Source of the DNA: Lysinibacillus sp.
Lineage (GTDB): Bacteria > Bacillota > Bacilli > Bacillales_A > Planococcaceae
Reading direction: 5' to 3'
DNA length: 7,331 bases
Assembly (NCBI GenBank): GCA_012735355.1
Contig: JAAYHP010000527.1
Location: forward strand, 1 to 7,331
Made by a program: the position numbers and the translations under genes. Shown piece after piece: positions 1-7,280 of this stretch (its first letter is position 1; every line of letters begins with the position of its first letter). The notes below the pieces were generated by a model. That model worked only from the letters and a program-made list of their open reading frames with translations. It was not told the DNA's origin and searched no databases.

Positions 1-131
1 AAATAGAACAAGCTCGAGAACAATTGCAATTAGCCATTCAAGATGAACGATTTGAAGATGCGGCGAAATATCGAGACGAAATTAGAGAATTGGAACGTAA
101 GCTTGAAGTTGGAGGTGTTGATGCACCATGA
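1..131 (+). CDS. mcsA: McsA C-terminal end (partial), activator of arginine kinase McsB
   Basis: This is the last 42 codons of an open frame that enters from the left edge (first whole codon at 3-5) and stops at the TGA at 129-131. The visible peptide is a charged helical segment with AIQDERFEDAAKYRDEIREL, a UVR-type motif. That motif is the usual C-terminus of McsA, a zinc-finger protein that binds and activates McsB and helps control the CtsR repressor and ClpC. The zinc-finger part lies outside the window. The identification rests on the UVR motif and on the neighbours mcsB and clpC, which follow mcsA in Bacillus. Its stop overlaps the mcsB start as ATGA, indicating translational coupling. 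The mcsB ribosome binding site (GGAGGTG, 111-117) lies inside this coding end. ClpC carries a similar UVR-like segment in its middle domain, but the frame break and the following mcsB exclude ClpC here. Confidence 0.93.
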   Translation, partial: IEQAREQLQLAIQDERFEDAAKYRDEIRELERKLEVGGVDAP

Positions 132-1228
132 ACCTCGAATATTTTTTAAAAGCAGAGGCGCCCAGTTGGATGGGAACTGACAGTGCAGAAAATGACATTG
201 TGATTTCAACCCGTATACGTCTTGCGAGAAACTTAAACGGATTTCGCTTTCCGCTAATTTTTAGCGATGAAGAAGCGAACACAGTCGATAATATGGTAAC
301 TCAAGCTTTCCTTCAATTGAACGATGGAAGTAACGACTTTTCCCATTTTGCTATTCGTGAAATGCCAGCATTACAACGCCAAGTATTAGTGGAAAAACAC
401 CTTATTAGTCCGATGCTTGCTAAGAAAGAAAAGTATGCATCCGTATTAATATCCCAAAACGAAGCTATTAGTGTCATGGTCAACGAGGAAGACCATTTAA
501 GAATTCAGTGTTTATCACCGGGATTACAACTTATAGAAACGTATGAATTAGCCAATAAATTAGATAGTCAACTAGAGAAACTTTTACCATATGCTTATGA
601 TAACAACTTTGGATATTTAACGAGCTGTCCGACGAATGTGGGTACAGGACTAAGGGCTTCCGTCATGATGCATTTGCCTGGTTTATCGATGATGAAGCAA
701 ATGAAAGCATTGACACAAATGTTAGCTCGTTTCGGAATGGTTGTAAGAGGTATTTATGGTGAAGGTAGCGAAAATTTAGGGAACATGTATCAAATCTCAA
801 ATCAAGTAACCCTCGGTAAAGCGGAAGATGAAATCATTGATGATTTACAAAATGTTGTAATGCAAATTATTGAGCAAGAAAGAAATGCGCGCCAAACATT
901 ATTGAACCAATCACGACTTGCGCTAGAAGATCGCTTTATGCGCGCCTTAGGAACTCTAAAATATGCACGAATTATGACGAGCGAAGAAGCAGCAACATGT
1001 TTATCCAATGTTAGATTAGGTGTAGATTTGGGCATTATTAAAGAAGTTCCAAAAACTGTTTTAAATGAATGTACAATTCTCATTCAACCAGGATTTGTTC
1101 AACAATATGCAGGCACGACTCTAGAACCAGCTGAACGAGATATATTCCGAGCAAAATTGATACGAGAAAAGTTAAGCAACGGGAATTCGAAATTAAAAGA
1201 AAAAGGAGAGGAAAAATATGATGTTTAA
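128..1228 (+). CDS. mcsB: Protein arginine kinase McsB
   Basis: McsB phosphorylates arginine residues on misfolded or regulatory proteins, including the repressor CtsR. Phosphoarginine is the degradation tag read by ClpC-ClpP. The 366-residue length is normal for the family (363 in B. subtilis). The phosphagen-kinase-like catalytic domain is intact: STRIRLARN at 27-35 (nucleotide-binding arginines), NEEDH at 119-123, the family signature SCPTNVGTG at 166-174 with Cys167, and the GEGSE loop at 211-215 with Glu212. The family's C-terminal allosteric phosphoarginine-binding motif RDxxRA is present as RDIFRA at 337-342, so regulation by autophosphorylation should be retained. The ATG at 128 is supported by GGAGGTG at 111-117 and by the 4-base overlap with mcsA. 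The 3' end overlaps clpC by 11 bases and contains its ribosome binding site. The lysine- and glutamate-rich last 15 residues are the least conserved part. No anomaly is seen. Confidence 0.98.
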   Translation: MNLEYFLKAEAPSWMGTDSAENDIVISTRIRLARNLNGFRFPLIFSDEEANTVDNMVTQAFLQLNDGSNDFSHFAIREMPALQRQVLVEKHLISPMLAKKEKYASVLISQNEAISVMVNEEDHLRIQCLSPGLQLIETYELANKLDSQLEKLLPYAYDNNFGYLTSCPTNVGTGLRASVMMHLPGLSMMKQMKALTQMLARFGMVVRGIYGEGSENLGNMYQISNQVTLGKAEDEIIDDLQNVVMQIIEQERNARQTLLNQSRLALEDRFMRALGTLKYARIMTSEEAATCLSNVRLGVDLGIIKEVPKTVLNECTILIQPGFVQQYAGTTLEPAERDIFRAKLIREKLSNGNSKLKEKGEEKYDV

Positions 1229-3659
1229 TCGTTTTACGCAACGAGCTCAAAAAGTTTTACAATTAGCCCAAGAAGAGGCTATTCGTTGGAAACATGAATC
1301 CATCGGTACGGAACATATTTTACTCGGGCTTATTCGTGAAGGCGGAGGCATTGCAGCAAAAGCTTTAGAAGCAATTGATGTAAGCCCACAAATGATTGAA
1401 GCTGGTATTGAAGAGTTAGTAGGTAAAGGTACGAAGGATGTTGGCCCAATCGTTCACTATACACCGAGAGCGAAAAAAGTCATCGAGTTATCCGTCGATG
1501 AATCTCGCAAATTAGGTCATGCTTATATCGGAACGGAACATATTTTACTCGCGCTTATTCGCGAAGGTGAAGGTGTTGCAGCAAGAGTGCTTGCAAACGC
1601 TGGTGTGAGTCTCAACAAAGCTCGTCATCAAGTACTTCTTCTTCTCGGAAATAACGATGTTACTCAAAATGGTTCAAGTCCAGCCCAAGCGGTAAATACT
1701 CCTACTCTTGATAGTTTGGCTCGAGATTTAACAGCGATTGCTCGTGAAGGTTCTCTTGACCCTGTTATTGGCCGAAGTAAAGAAATTACACGAGTGATTG
1801 AAGTGTTATCTCGCCGTACGAAAAATAATCCAGTTTTAATTGGGGAACCCGGTGTTGGTAAAACTGCTATTGCAGAAGGGCTTGCTCAACAAATAGTCAA
1901 TAATGAAGTACCTGAAACATTGCGCGATAAACGTGTAATGACGCTAGATATGGGTACTGTCGTAGCAGGTACGAAATACCGCGGTGAATTCGAAGATCGC
2001 TTGAAAAAAGTGATGGATGAAATTCGCCAAGCAGGAAACGTCATTTTATTCATTGACGAACTTCACACATTGATTGGTGCTGGTGGTGCGGAAGGAGCAA
2101 TTGACGCTTCAAACATTTTAAAACCGGCACTTGCCCGCGGTGAATTGCAATGTATCGGTGCCACAACACTAGATGAGTATCGTAAATACATTGAAAAAGA
2201 TGCTGCTTTAGAGCGTCGTTTCCAACCAATTCAAGTGGATGAACCGACAGTAGAAGAAACAATTCAAATTATTAACGGCTTACGGGATCGTTATGAAGCC
2301 CATCACCGTGTAAAAATTACAGATGAAGCGATTGAAGCGGCAGCGAAGTTATCAGACCGCTATATTTCAGACCGCTTCTTACCAGACAAAGCCATTGACT
2401 TAATTGACGAAGCAGGTTCGAAAGTGCGCTTACGTTCTTTCACTGTTCCACCAAATTTAAAAGCGCTAGAAGATAAGTTAGAACATGTGCGCAATGAAAA
2501 GAATGCGGCAGTATCTAGCCAAGAATTTGAAAAGGCAGCAGCTCTTCGTGACACAGAACAAAAAATTAAAGAAGAGTTAGAGCAAACGAAAAAATCTTGG
2601 AAGGAAAAACAAGGTAAGGAAGAATCAAAAGTCACTGTTGAAGATATCGCAGAAGTAGTTTCAATGTGGACTGGAATTCCAGTAAATAAAATCGCTCAAG
2701 AAGAGTCTGCAAAGCTTCTGAACTTAGAAGAAGAACTGCACAAGCGAGTTGTAGGACAAAAAGAAGCAGTGGAGGCTATTTCAAGAGCCATTCGCCGTGC
2801 TCGAGCTGGATTAAAAGATCCGAAACGTCCAATCGGTTCCTTTATCTTCTTAGGTCCTACAGGTGTTGGTAAAACGGAACTAGCTAGGGCGTTGGCAGAA
2901 GTGATGTTCGGCGACGAAGATGCGATGATTCGTATCGATATGTCTGAATACATGGAAAAACACTCCACTTCTCGCTTAGTTGGCTCACCTCCTGGATACG
3001 TAGGGTTTGAAGAAGGTGGTCAATTAACGGAAAAAGTAAGACGTAAACCTTATTCTGTCGTACTCTTAGATGAAATTGAAAAAGCTCATCCGGACGTATT
3101 CAATATTCTATTACAAGTGCTTGATGATGGTCGTCTAACGGATTCTAAAGGTCGCACAGTCGACTTCCGCAATACAGTTGTTATCATGACTTCAAATATT
3201 GGAGCGGAAGCTTTAAAATATCAAAAGAGTCTAGGATTTGGAGTAGGCGATAAAGCGAATAAATATAAAGACATGAAGGGTACGATGTTAGAAGAATTGA
3301 AAAAAGCTTTCCGCCCGGAATTCTTAAACCGAATTGATGAAACAATCGTCTTCCATCCATTAGAAAAAGACGAATTAAAACAAATCGTTTCATTAATGGC
3401 AAAGTCTTTAACGAAACGATTAAAAGAACAAGATATCGAATTAGAATTAACAGATGCTGCTTTAGAAAAAATCGCAGAAGAAGGATACGACCCACAATAC
3501 GGGGCAAGACCAATTCGCAGAGCTTTGCAAAAACATGTGGAAGACCGTCTGTCAGAAGAGTTGTTAAAAGGCAATATTTCTACTGGCAATGCGGTAGTGT
3601 TCGATTATGTTGACGGCGAATTTGTTGTTCGACAAAAAGATGTTGTCGAAAGTGTATAA
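1218..3659 (+). CDS. clpC: ATP-dependent Clp protease ATP-binding subunit ClpC (Hsp100)
   Basis: ClpC is a hexameric AAA+ unfoldase that feeds substrates to ClpP and, in Bacillus, works with the adaptors MecA and McsB. The 813 residues match the family (about 810). Domains in order are: two Clp_N repeats (about 1-145, each with a GTEHILL motif, at 30-36 and 105-111); the first AAA+ domain with Walker A GEPGVGKT 209-216, Walker B VILFIDE 275-281 and arginines in LERRF 331-335; a coiled middle domain (about 411-475) with a UVR-like stretch; the second AAA+ domain with Walker A GPTGVGKT 546-553 and Walker B VVLLDE 614-619; and a C-terminal small domain. The ClpP-contacting loop reads LGF at 672-674, where B. 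subtilis has VGF. The start is MMF, as in B. subtilis. GGAGAGG at 1205-1211, inside mcsB, serves as ribosome binding site for either ATG (1218 or 1221). It should be co-transcribed with mcsA-mcsB under CtsR; the CtsR operator would lie upstream of the window. A terminator follows 9 bases after the stop. Confidence 0.98.
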   Translation: MMFNRFTQRAQKVLQLAQEEAIRWKHESIGTEHILLGLIREGGGIAAKALEAIDVSPQMIEAGIEELVGKGTKDVGPIVHYTPRAKKVIELSVDESRKLGHAYIGTEHILLALIREGEGVAARVLANAGVSLNKARHQVLLLLGNNDVTQNGSSPAQAVNTPTLDSLARDLTAIAREGSLDPVIGRSKEITRVIEVLSRRTKNNPVLIGEPGVGKTAIAEGLAQQIVNNEVPETLRDKRVMTLDMGTVVAGTKYRGEFEDRLKKVMDEIRQAGNVILFIDELHTLIGAGGAEGAIDASNILKPALARGELQCIGATTLDEYRKYIEKDAALERRFQPIQVDEPTVEETIQIINGLRDRYEAHHRVKITDEAIEAAAKLSDRYISDRFLPDKAIDLIDEAGSKVRLRSFTVPPNLKALEDKLEHVRNEKNAAVSSQEFEKAAALRDTEQKIKEELEQTKKSWKEKQGKEESKVTVEDIAEVVSMWTGIPVNKIAQEESAKLLNLEEELHKRVVGQKEAVEAISRAIRRARAGLKDPKRPIGSFIFLGPTGVGKTELARALAEVMFGDEDAMIRIDMSEYMEKHSTSRLVGSPPGYVGFEEGGQLTEKVRRKPYSVVLLDEIEKAHPDVFNILLQVLDDGRLTDSKGRTVDFRNTVVIMTSNIGAEALKYQKSLGFGVGDKANKYKDMKGTMLEELKKAFRPEFLNRIDETIVFHPLEKDELKQIVSLMAKSLTKRLKEQDIELELTDAALEKIAEEGYDPQYGARPIRRALQKHVEDRLSEELLKGNISTGNAVVFDYVDGEFVVRQKDVVESV

Positions 3660-3668
3660 TCCTTAAAT

Positions 3669-3709
3669 AAAAAATGCGTTTCTAGTACAATGCTAGAGAC
3701 GCATTTTTT
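3669..3709 (+). terminator. Rho-independent terminator after clpC
   Basis: The arms at 3669-3685 and 3693-3709 pair over 17 bp with one T-G wobble, around a 7-base loop. The right arm ends in a run of six T, and the left arm begins with six A, so the core G+C-containing stem is about 11 bp. It sits 9 bases after the clpC stop and should end the ctsR-mcsA-mcsB-clpC transcript, at least in part. The A-run and T-run make it potentially active in both directions. Confidence 0.93.
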
Positions 3710-3722
3710 CACCTGCTATAAT
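3694..3722 (+). promoter_or_regulatory. Candidate extended -10 SigA promoter for radA
   Basis: A perfect -10 box TATAAT (3717-3722) is preceded by TG at 3714-3715, giving the extended form TGCTATAAT. A 4-of-6 match to the -35 box, TAGAGA at 3694-3699, lies at the ideal 17-base spacing. The -35 hexamer lies within the right arm of the clpC terminator. A start near 3729 would leave a leader of about 25 bases before the radA ATG, with AGGAGG at 3744-3749. The call is from sequence match only. B. subtilis radA is also reported to have regulated upstream promoters, which I cannot locate here. Confidence 0.6.
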
Positions 3723-3754
3723 AGCCATACAAATATTTGTTTTAGGAGGAAGTA

Positions 3755-5125
3755 ATGGCGAAAAAGAAAACGAAATTTTGCTGTCAAAGTTGTGGCTATG
3801 AATCCCCTAAATGGTTAGGGAGATGCCCAGGGTGTGGTGAATGGAACACTTTTGTAGAAGAAGTGGAAATTGTAACGAAAGCCCGAGGAGCCTTTCAACA
3901 TTCTGACACTCCAAGTCAAAAAGCGATCCCGATTATCGATGTGGAAACTCAAGAGGAGCCAAGAGTACCAACGGGTATGGTGGAATTAGACCGAGTGCTT
4001 GGCGGTGGGATTGTTCCAGGTTCTTTAGTTCTAATTGGGGGAGATCCGGGGATTGGAAAATCGACGCTGTTGATGCAACTATCTGCTATTTTATCGAATA
4101 AAAGTCATCGCGTATTGTACATATCTGGAGAAGAATCCATTAAGCAAACTAGACTCAGAGCTTCAAGACTAGGTGTTCAATCAAAAGAATTATTTATTTA
4201 TGCGGAAACTGATTTAGAATTTATTCGTCATACTATAGAGGAAGTAGCTCCAAAGTTTATTATCGTCGATTCGATTCAAACGGTGCATCACCCTAAAGTC
4301 ACGAGTGCTCCGGGGAGTGTATCACAAGTTCGAGAATGTACTTCAGAGCTAATGAAAATTGCCAAAACGAAAGGCATTGCAACCTTTCTCGTAGGGCATG
4401 TGACAAAAGAAGGACAAATTGCAGGACCAAGGATACTCGAACATATGGTTGATACCGTCCTTTATTTCGAAGGAGAAAGACACCATACGTATCGGATTTT
4501 GAGAAGCCATAAAAACCGTTTCGGCTCAACAAATGAAATAGCAATCTTTGAAATGATCCAATCGGGCTTAAAAGAGGTGTTAAATCCTTCTGAACTCTTT
4601 TTAGAAGAGCGTTCCCATGGAGCTGCTGGTTCGACAGTAGTTGCTTCCATGGAAGGGACAAGGCCGATATTGGTTGAGATTCAATCATTAGTAACGCCGA
4701 CAAGCTTTAATTATCCGAAACGAATGGCAACAGGAGTTGACCCCAATCGTGTCCAACTTTTAATGGCGGTGTTGGAAAAACGGATGGGTATGCTGTTGCA
4801 GGCACAAGATGCATATATTAAAGTGGCTGGAGGCGTAAAACTGGATGAGCCAGCCATTGATTTAGCAGTGTTAACTTCGATTGTGTCAAGTTTCAGAAAT
4901 CAGCCTGTCAATGTAACTGATGTATTTATTGGAGAAGTTGGTTTAACTGGAGAAGTGAGACGGGTATCTCGCATTGAGCAAAGGGTGCAAGAAGCTGCAA
5001 GGTTGGGTTTCAAGCGAGCCTTTATCCCCGCCTCTAATTTAGGAGGGTGGGAATATCCTAAAGAGATCCAAGTGATCGGTGTGCAAACCATTAATGATTC
5101 GCTAAGAGCTTGTTTTAGCGATTAG
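3755..5125 (+). CDS. radA: DNA repair protein RadA (RecA-like branch-migration helicase)
   Basis: RadA (also called Sms) is a hexameric RecA-like ATPase that helps process recombination intermediates during DNA repair and natural transformation. All family parts are present in 456 residues (458 in B. subtilis). There is an N-terminal C4 zinc finger with Cys10, Cys13, Cys24 and Cys27; Cys9 is an extra adjacent cysteine. The Walker [11 protein letters not shown] is at 95-104, a hydrophobic Walker B strand ends in FIIVDS near 168-173, and the RadA-specific KNRFG motif is at 253-257. The C-terminal Lon-protease-like domain (about 280-456) has the usual [15 protein letters not shown] segment (358-372) instead of an active serine, as in all RadA. 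The start is set by AGGAGG at 3744-3749, 5 bases before the ATG. It is followed by its own terminator-like hairpin, and not by disA as in B. subtilis. Confidence 0.98.
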   Translation: MAKKKTKFCCQSCGYESPKWLGRCPGCGEWNTFVEEVEIVTKARGAFQHSDTPSQKAIPIIDVETQEEPRVPTGMVELDRVLGGGIVPGSLVLIGGDPGIGKSTLLMQLSAILSNKSHRVLYISGEESIKQTRLRASRLGVQSKELFIYAETDLEFIRHTIEEVAPKFIIVDSIQTVHHPKVTSAPGSVSQVRECTSELMKIAKTKGIATFLVGHVTKEGQIAGPRILEHMVDTVLYFEGERHHTYRILRSHKNRFGSTNEIAIFEMIQSGLKEVLNPSELFLEERSHGAAGSTVVASMEGTRPILVEIQSLVTPTSFNYPKRMATGVDPNRVQLLMAVLEKRMGMLLQAQDAYIKVAGGVKLDEPAIDLAVLTSIVSSFRNQPVNVTDVFIGEVGLTGEVRRVSRIEQRVQEAARLGFKRAFIPASNLGGWEYPKEIQVIGVQTINDSLRACFSD

Positions 5126-5138
5126 AACGATGTTTGCC

Positions 5139-5181
5139 ATGTCCATACCATTAATTCATACGTATGGGCATTTTTCTTTTT
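5139..5181 (+). terminator. Rho-independent terminator after radA
   Basis: The arms ATGTCCATAC (5139-5148) and GTATGGGCAT (5162-5171) pair over 10 bp with one T-G wobble, around a 13-base loop. The loop could fold further because CATACGTATG lies at its right side. A T-rich tract with a single C interruption follows to 5181. It begins 13 bases after the radA stop and so separates radA from yacL. The stem is weaker than the other two terminators in this window, so read-through into yacL is possible. Confidence 0.8.
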
Positions 5182-5196
5182 AAAATTGGGTACAAA

Positions 5197-5202
5197 TATA
5201 AT
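5197..5202 (+). promoter_or_regulatory. Possible -10 box next to a palindrome
   Basis: A perfect TATAAT lies in the radA-yacL interval, one base before the 17-bp palindrome. No convincing -35 hexamer exists at 16-18 bases upstream, where the sequence is the T tract of the radA terminator. It would be a promoter only if an activator or an unusual -35 were used. A start about 7 bases downstream would lie inside the palindrome, the classic position for a repressor operator. Confidence 0.3.
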
Positions 5203-5203
5203 G

Positions 5204-5220
5204 TAGACAATTATTGTCTA
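5204..5220. promoter_or_regulatory. Perfect 17-bp palindrome, operator-like
   Basis: TAGACAATTATTGTCTA has two perfect 8-base arms around one central T (5212). It lies in non-coding DNA 119 bases before yacL. The arms are too short and A+T-rich, and the loop too small, for a convincing terminator, and no T tract follows. A dimeric repressor site is the more natural reading. The right part and its flank contain GTCTATAC (5216-5223), which fits the GTMTAKAC core described for HutC-type GntR regulators, but the symmetry centre of the palindrome is elsewhere. I cannot name the regulator. Confidence 0.4.
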
Positions 5221-5267
5221 TACACAGGTAAAAAATTCCTATTTATGGATTAAAATGTTCTCTCGCA

Positions 5268-5296
5268 TCGCAATCAAATTGGGAACTATGTATAAT
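5268..5296 (+). promoter_or_regulatory. Candidate promoter for yacL
   Basis: A perfect TATAAT at 5291-5296 lies 42 bases before the yacL start. The hexamer 17 bases upstream, TCGCAA (5268-5273), matches the SigA -35 consensus at only three positions, so the assignment rests mostly on the -10 box. A start near 5303 would give a short leader of about 36 bases with a strong AAGGAGGTG. This is the best placed candidate to drive yacL and probably ispD after the radA terminator. Confidence 0.4.
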
Positions 5297-5338
5297 TATG
5301 AGTAAGTTAGAAGAACTTTATAAAAAGGAGGTGTAAGT

Positions 5339-6433
5339 ATGCTAAAAAGAGTGATTCAAATTGCTTTTCTGTTTATCGGTGGAGCGTTAGGCTTCGTATT
5401 TTTACCGCCATTATATGAAATGATTAACCTATCATCCAGTCCTTGGCTTAACAATCCATATACGTCGGTAGCCTTAGGGGCGTTACTTTTATTCCTTTTA
5501 TCCTTTTCCTTATCGGATTATTGCGTGAAATTAATTAATTGGATGGAAGAGGTATTGTTTAAACTTCCGGCAGCAGATTTATTTTTTGGTACCCTCGGCT
5601 TAATTGTTGGCTTAATTGTAGCATACTTTGTCGGTTTTGCGATTGAACGAATTAACATTCCGGTTGTGACCGAGTTTTTACCTATTATACTATCCATTAC
5701 TCTAGGATATTTAGGATTTAGAGTGGGCTTTAAAAAGCGGGATGAGTTATCGCAAATTTTTTCAAAACCTGGATCTGGCTCGAAAAAGAAAGGTGGAGAA
5801 ATCGGGCATTCTCAAGCGCCAGAAAAGCCACTCTATAAACTATTAGATACGAGTGTAATTATAGATGGTCGGATTGCGGATATTTCCTCTACAGGGTTTA
5901 TTGAGGGGATTTTAGTTGTACCTCAATTTGTATTAACAGAATTGCAACATATTGCTGACTCTAGCGACACTTTAAAGCGGACCCGTGGACGAAGAGGGCT
6001 CGATATATTAAAAAAATTACAAGATGAAAGATCTACAAAAGTTATAATTACTGAAGAAGATTTTGATGATGTACAAGAAGTGGATTTAAAATTAGTACGA
6101 CTAGCAAAGCAAATGGGAGCACAAATTTTAACGAACGATTTTAATTTAAACAAAGTTTGCGACCTTCATCACGTTCAAGTTTTGAACATTAATGATCTTG
6201 CTAATGCGGTGAAGCCAGTTGTTATACCTGGCGAAGATATGCAAGTCGTTGTAATAAAAGATGGTAAGGAACACAATCAAGGTGTTGCTTATTTAGATGA
6301 TGGAACGATGATTGTAGTTGAAGGTGGACGTAATTACATAGGTAGGTCCATTACAGTCACCGTAACAAGCGTTTTACAAACTTCGGCAGGTCGTATGATT
6401 TTTGCAAAACCGAAAGATGAGCAAGTAGCATAA
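5339..6433 (+). CDS. yacL: Membrane-anchored PIN/TRAM domain protein YacL
   Basis: This is the conserved PIN-TRAM protein of the radA-ispD region in Firmicutes. The 364 residues match B. subtilis YacL (about 366). The N-terminus holds four hydrophobic helices (about 5-24, 42-60, 81-102, 111-130). A short basic and glycine-rich linker (about 131-150) follows, then a PIN nuclease-fold domain with candidate metal-binding acids Asp160 (LLDTSVIIDGR), Glu191 (ELQHIAD), Asp239 (EVDLKL) and Asp257 (LTNDFN). The C-terminus (about 290-352) is a TRAM-type nucleic-acid-binding domain. The predicted role is a nuclease or nucleic-acid-binding protein held at the membrane. Its substrate is not clear from sequence, and the frequent annotation 'PilT domain' refers to the PIN fold, not to the pilus motor. 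AAGGAGGTG at 5325-5333 stands 5 bases before the ATG and fixes the start. The usual upstream partner disA is missing. Confidence 0.94.
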   Translation: MLKRVIQIAFLFIGGALGFVFLPPLYEMINLSSSPWLNNPYTSVALGALLLFLLSFSLSDYCVKLINWMEEVLFKLPAADLFFGTLGLIVGLIVAYFVGFAIERINIPVVTEFLPIILSITLGYLGFRVGFKKRDELSQIFSKPGSGSKKKGGEIGHSQAPEKPLYKLLDTSVIIDGRIADISSTGFIEGILVVPQFVLTELQHIADSSDTLKRTRGRRGLDILKKLQDERSTKVIITEEDFDDVQEVDLKLVRLAKQMGAQILTNDFNLNKVCDLHHVQVLNINDLANAVKPVVIPGEDMQVVVIKDGKEHNQGVAYLDDGTMIVVEGGRNYIGRSITVTVTSVLQTSAGRMIFAKPKDEQVA

Positions 6434-6444
6434 CGAAACTGAAA

Positions 6445-6485
6445 GAGAAGGTGGTTTTTTCAATCGTTGAAGGAACTATCTTCTC
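6445..6485 (+). promoter_or_regulatory. Long RNA hairpin between yacL and ispD, not a terminator
   Basis: Bases 6445-6463 pair continuously with 6467-6485 around the loop TCG: 19 bp, of which four are G-U pairs (6451-6479, 6453-6477, 6457-6473, 6458-6472). No T tract follows, so it does not look like an intrinsic terminator. Because the four wobbles would be A-C mismatches in a transcript of the other strand, the structure favours the + strand RNA. It lies 11 bases after the yacL stop and ends 30 bases before the ispD start. Plausible roles are an RNase III or processing site, an mRNA-stability element between cistrons, or control of ispD translation. None of these is shown by the sequence alone. 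Confidence 0.55.
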
Positions 6486-6515
6486 CGTAACTATGAAAAT
6501 AAGTGGTGAAAATCG

Positions 6516-7199
6516 ATGAATTATGAAGTGGTTCTTCCTGCTGCTGGTAGTGGAAAAAGAATGGGAGCCGGGAAAAATAAATTATTTTTGCAACTATTAA
6601 ACAAGCCAATTTTAATTCATACTCTTGAAGTCTTTCAAAATGACCCTCATTGTACAGGTATTTGGTTAGCCGTTAAACCTGAAGAACGGGACTATATTCA
6701 ATCTCTTATTTCCCAATATGAAATTACAAAAGTAAAAGGGTTACCTGCAGGTGGAGAAGAGCGCCAGCATTCTGTACATTCATGTTTAAAAGAGATGGAT
6801 GAAGTGGATATTGTTCTTGTGCATGATGCAGCAAGACCTTTTGTTACTCAACAAGTTATTGATAAGCTAGTTCAAATAGCTCACGAAAAAGGAGCTGCGA
6901 TAGCAGGTGTTAAGGCGAAAGATACGATGAAAAAAGTAGAAGATGGGGTTATTGTAGAAACCGTAGATCGGGATAATTTATGGGCAATTCAAACTCCACA
7001 AGCTTTTCGCTTTGACTTGTTATATGAAGCGGAAGATGTTGCGGAAAAAGTAGGGTTTTTAGGGACGGATGAAGCGATGCTCGTCGAACGGCTAGGACAT
7101 CAAGTATATATTGTTGAAAGTACATATGATAATGTAAAAATAACGACTAAGGAAGATTTGTTATTGGGTGAAATGATTTTAAAACAAAGAGAAATCTAG
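6516..7199 (+). CDS. ispD: 2-C-methyl-D-erythritol 4-phosphate cytidylyltransferase IspD
   Basis: IspD joins CTP and 2-C-methyl-D-erythritol 4-phosphate to form CDP-methylerythritol and pyrophosphate, a cytosolic step of the MEP isoprenoid pathway. The 227 residues are the normal length. The CTP-binding loop is PAAGSGKRMG at 8-17 with Lys22 in NKLF. The other signatures are GGEERQHSV 79-87, VHDAARPF 102-109 with Asp104, DRDNLWAIQTPQAF 151-164 with Arg152, GTDEA 173-177 and DNVKIT 195-200 with Lys198. The ribosome binding site GGTGA (6505-6509) is modest compared with the other genes. The start codon overlaps the TGA of an 8-codon frame (6493-6519). In most relatives ispF follows directly. Here a terminator follows after 25 bases, so ispD appears to be the last gene of its transcript. 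Confidence 0.97.
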   Translation: MNYEVVLPAAGSGKRMGAGKNKLFLQLLNKPILIHTLEVFQNDPHCTGIWLAVKPEERDYIQSLISQYEITKVKGLPAGGEERQHSVHSCLKEMDEVDIVLVHDAARPFVTQQVIDKLVQIAHEKGAAIAGVKAKDTMKKVEDGVIVETVDRDNLWAIQTPQAFRFDLLYEAEDVAEKVGFLGTDEAMLVERLGHQVYIVESTYDNVKITTKEDLLLGEMILKQREI

Positions 7200-7224
7200 A
7201 TATTAAGGAGGTTGGGACAAAAGT

Positions 7225-7266
7225 AAAAACTCATCATTTTCTCTTAAAAGAAAATGATGAGTTTTT
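7225..7266 (+). terminator. Strong Rho-independent terminator after ispD
   Basis: The arms 7225-7242 and 7249-7266 form a perfect 18-bp stem around the 6-base loop CTTAAA. It begins with five A and ends with five T, so it could stop transcription from either side. It starts 25 bases after the ispD stop. The stem is A+T-rich apart from the ACTCATC/GATGAGT core. It is preceded by AAGGAGGTTGGGACAAAAG (7205-7223), which looks like part of the same intergenic element. Confidence 0.9.
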
Positions 7267-7280
7267 GATATTAAACTGAA

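Noticed and set aside
802..3589. Several minus-strand frames of 70-122 codons within mcsB and clpC
   Set aside because: They are antisense shadows of strongly conserved + strand genes, with no credible ribosome binding sites and low-complexity, serine- or leucine-rich peptides.
5099..5121. 7-bp inverted repeat (TCGCTAA/TTAGCGA) at the radA 3' end
   Set aside because: It lies in conserved-length coding sequence with no T tract; the true terminator follows at 5139-5181.
5124..5137. GAAC-GAT-GTTTG just after radA, considered as a LexA (DinR) box
   Set aside because: The half-sites are three bases apart instead of the four needed for GAACNNNNGTTC, and it lies downstream of the repair gene, beside a terminator.
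5130..5183. A 17-codon frame starting ATGTTTGCC after radA
   Set aside because: It has no ribosome binding site and is formed by the terminator hairpin and its T tract; chance frame.
5257..5286. GTTCTC/GGGAAC, considered as a SigB promoter or small hairpin before yacL
   Set aside because: The boxes are 18 bases apart, too far for SigB (about 13-15), and a 6-bp stem with an 18-base loop is not convincing.
5255..5305. A 16-codon frame (MFSRIAIK...) upstream of yacL, considered as a disA relic or leader peptide
   Set aside because: No ribosome binding site precedes it, it spans the candidate yacL -10 box, and its peptide does not resemble any part of DisA.
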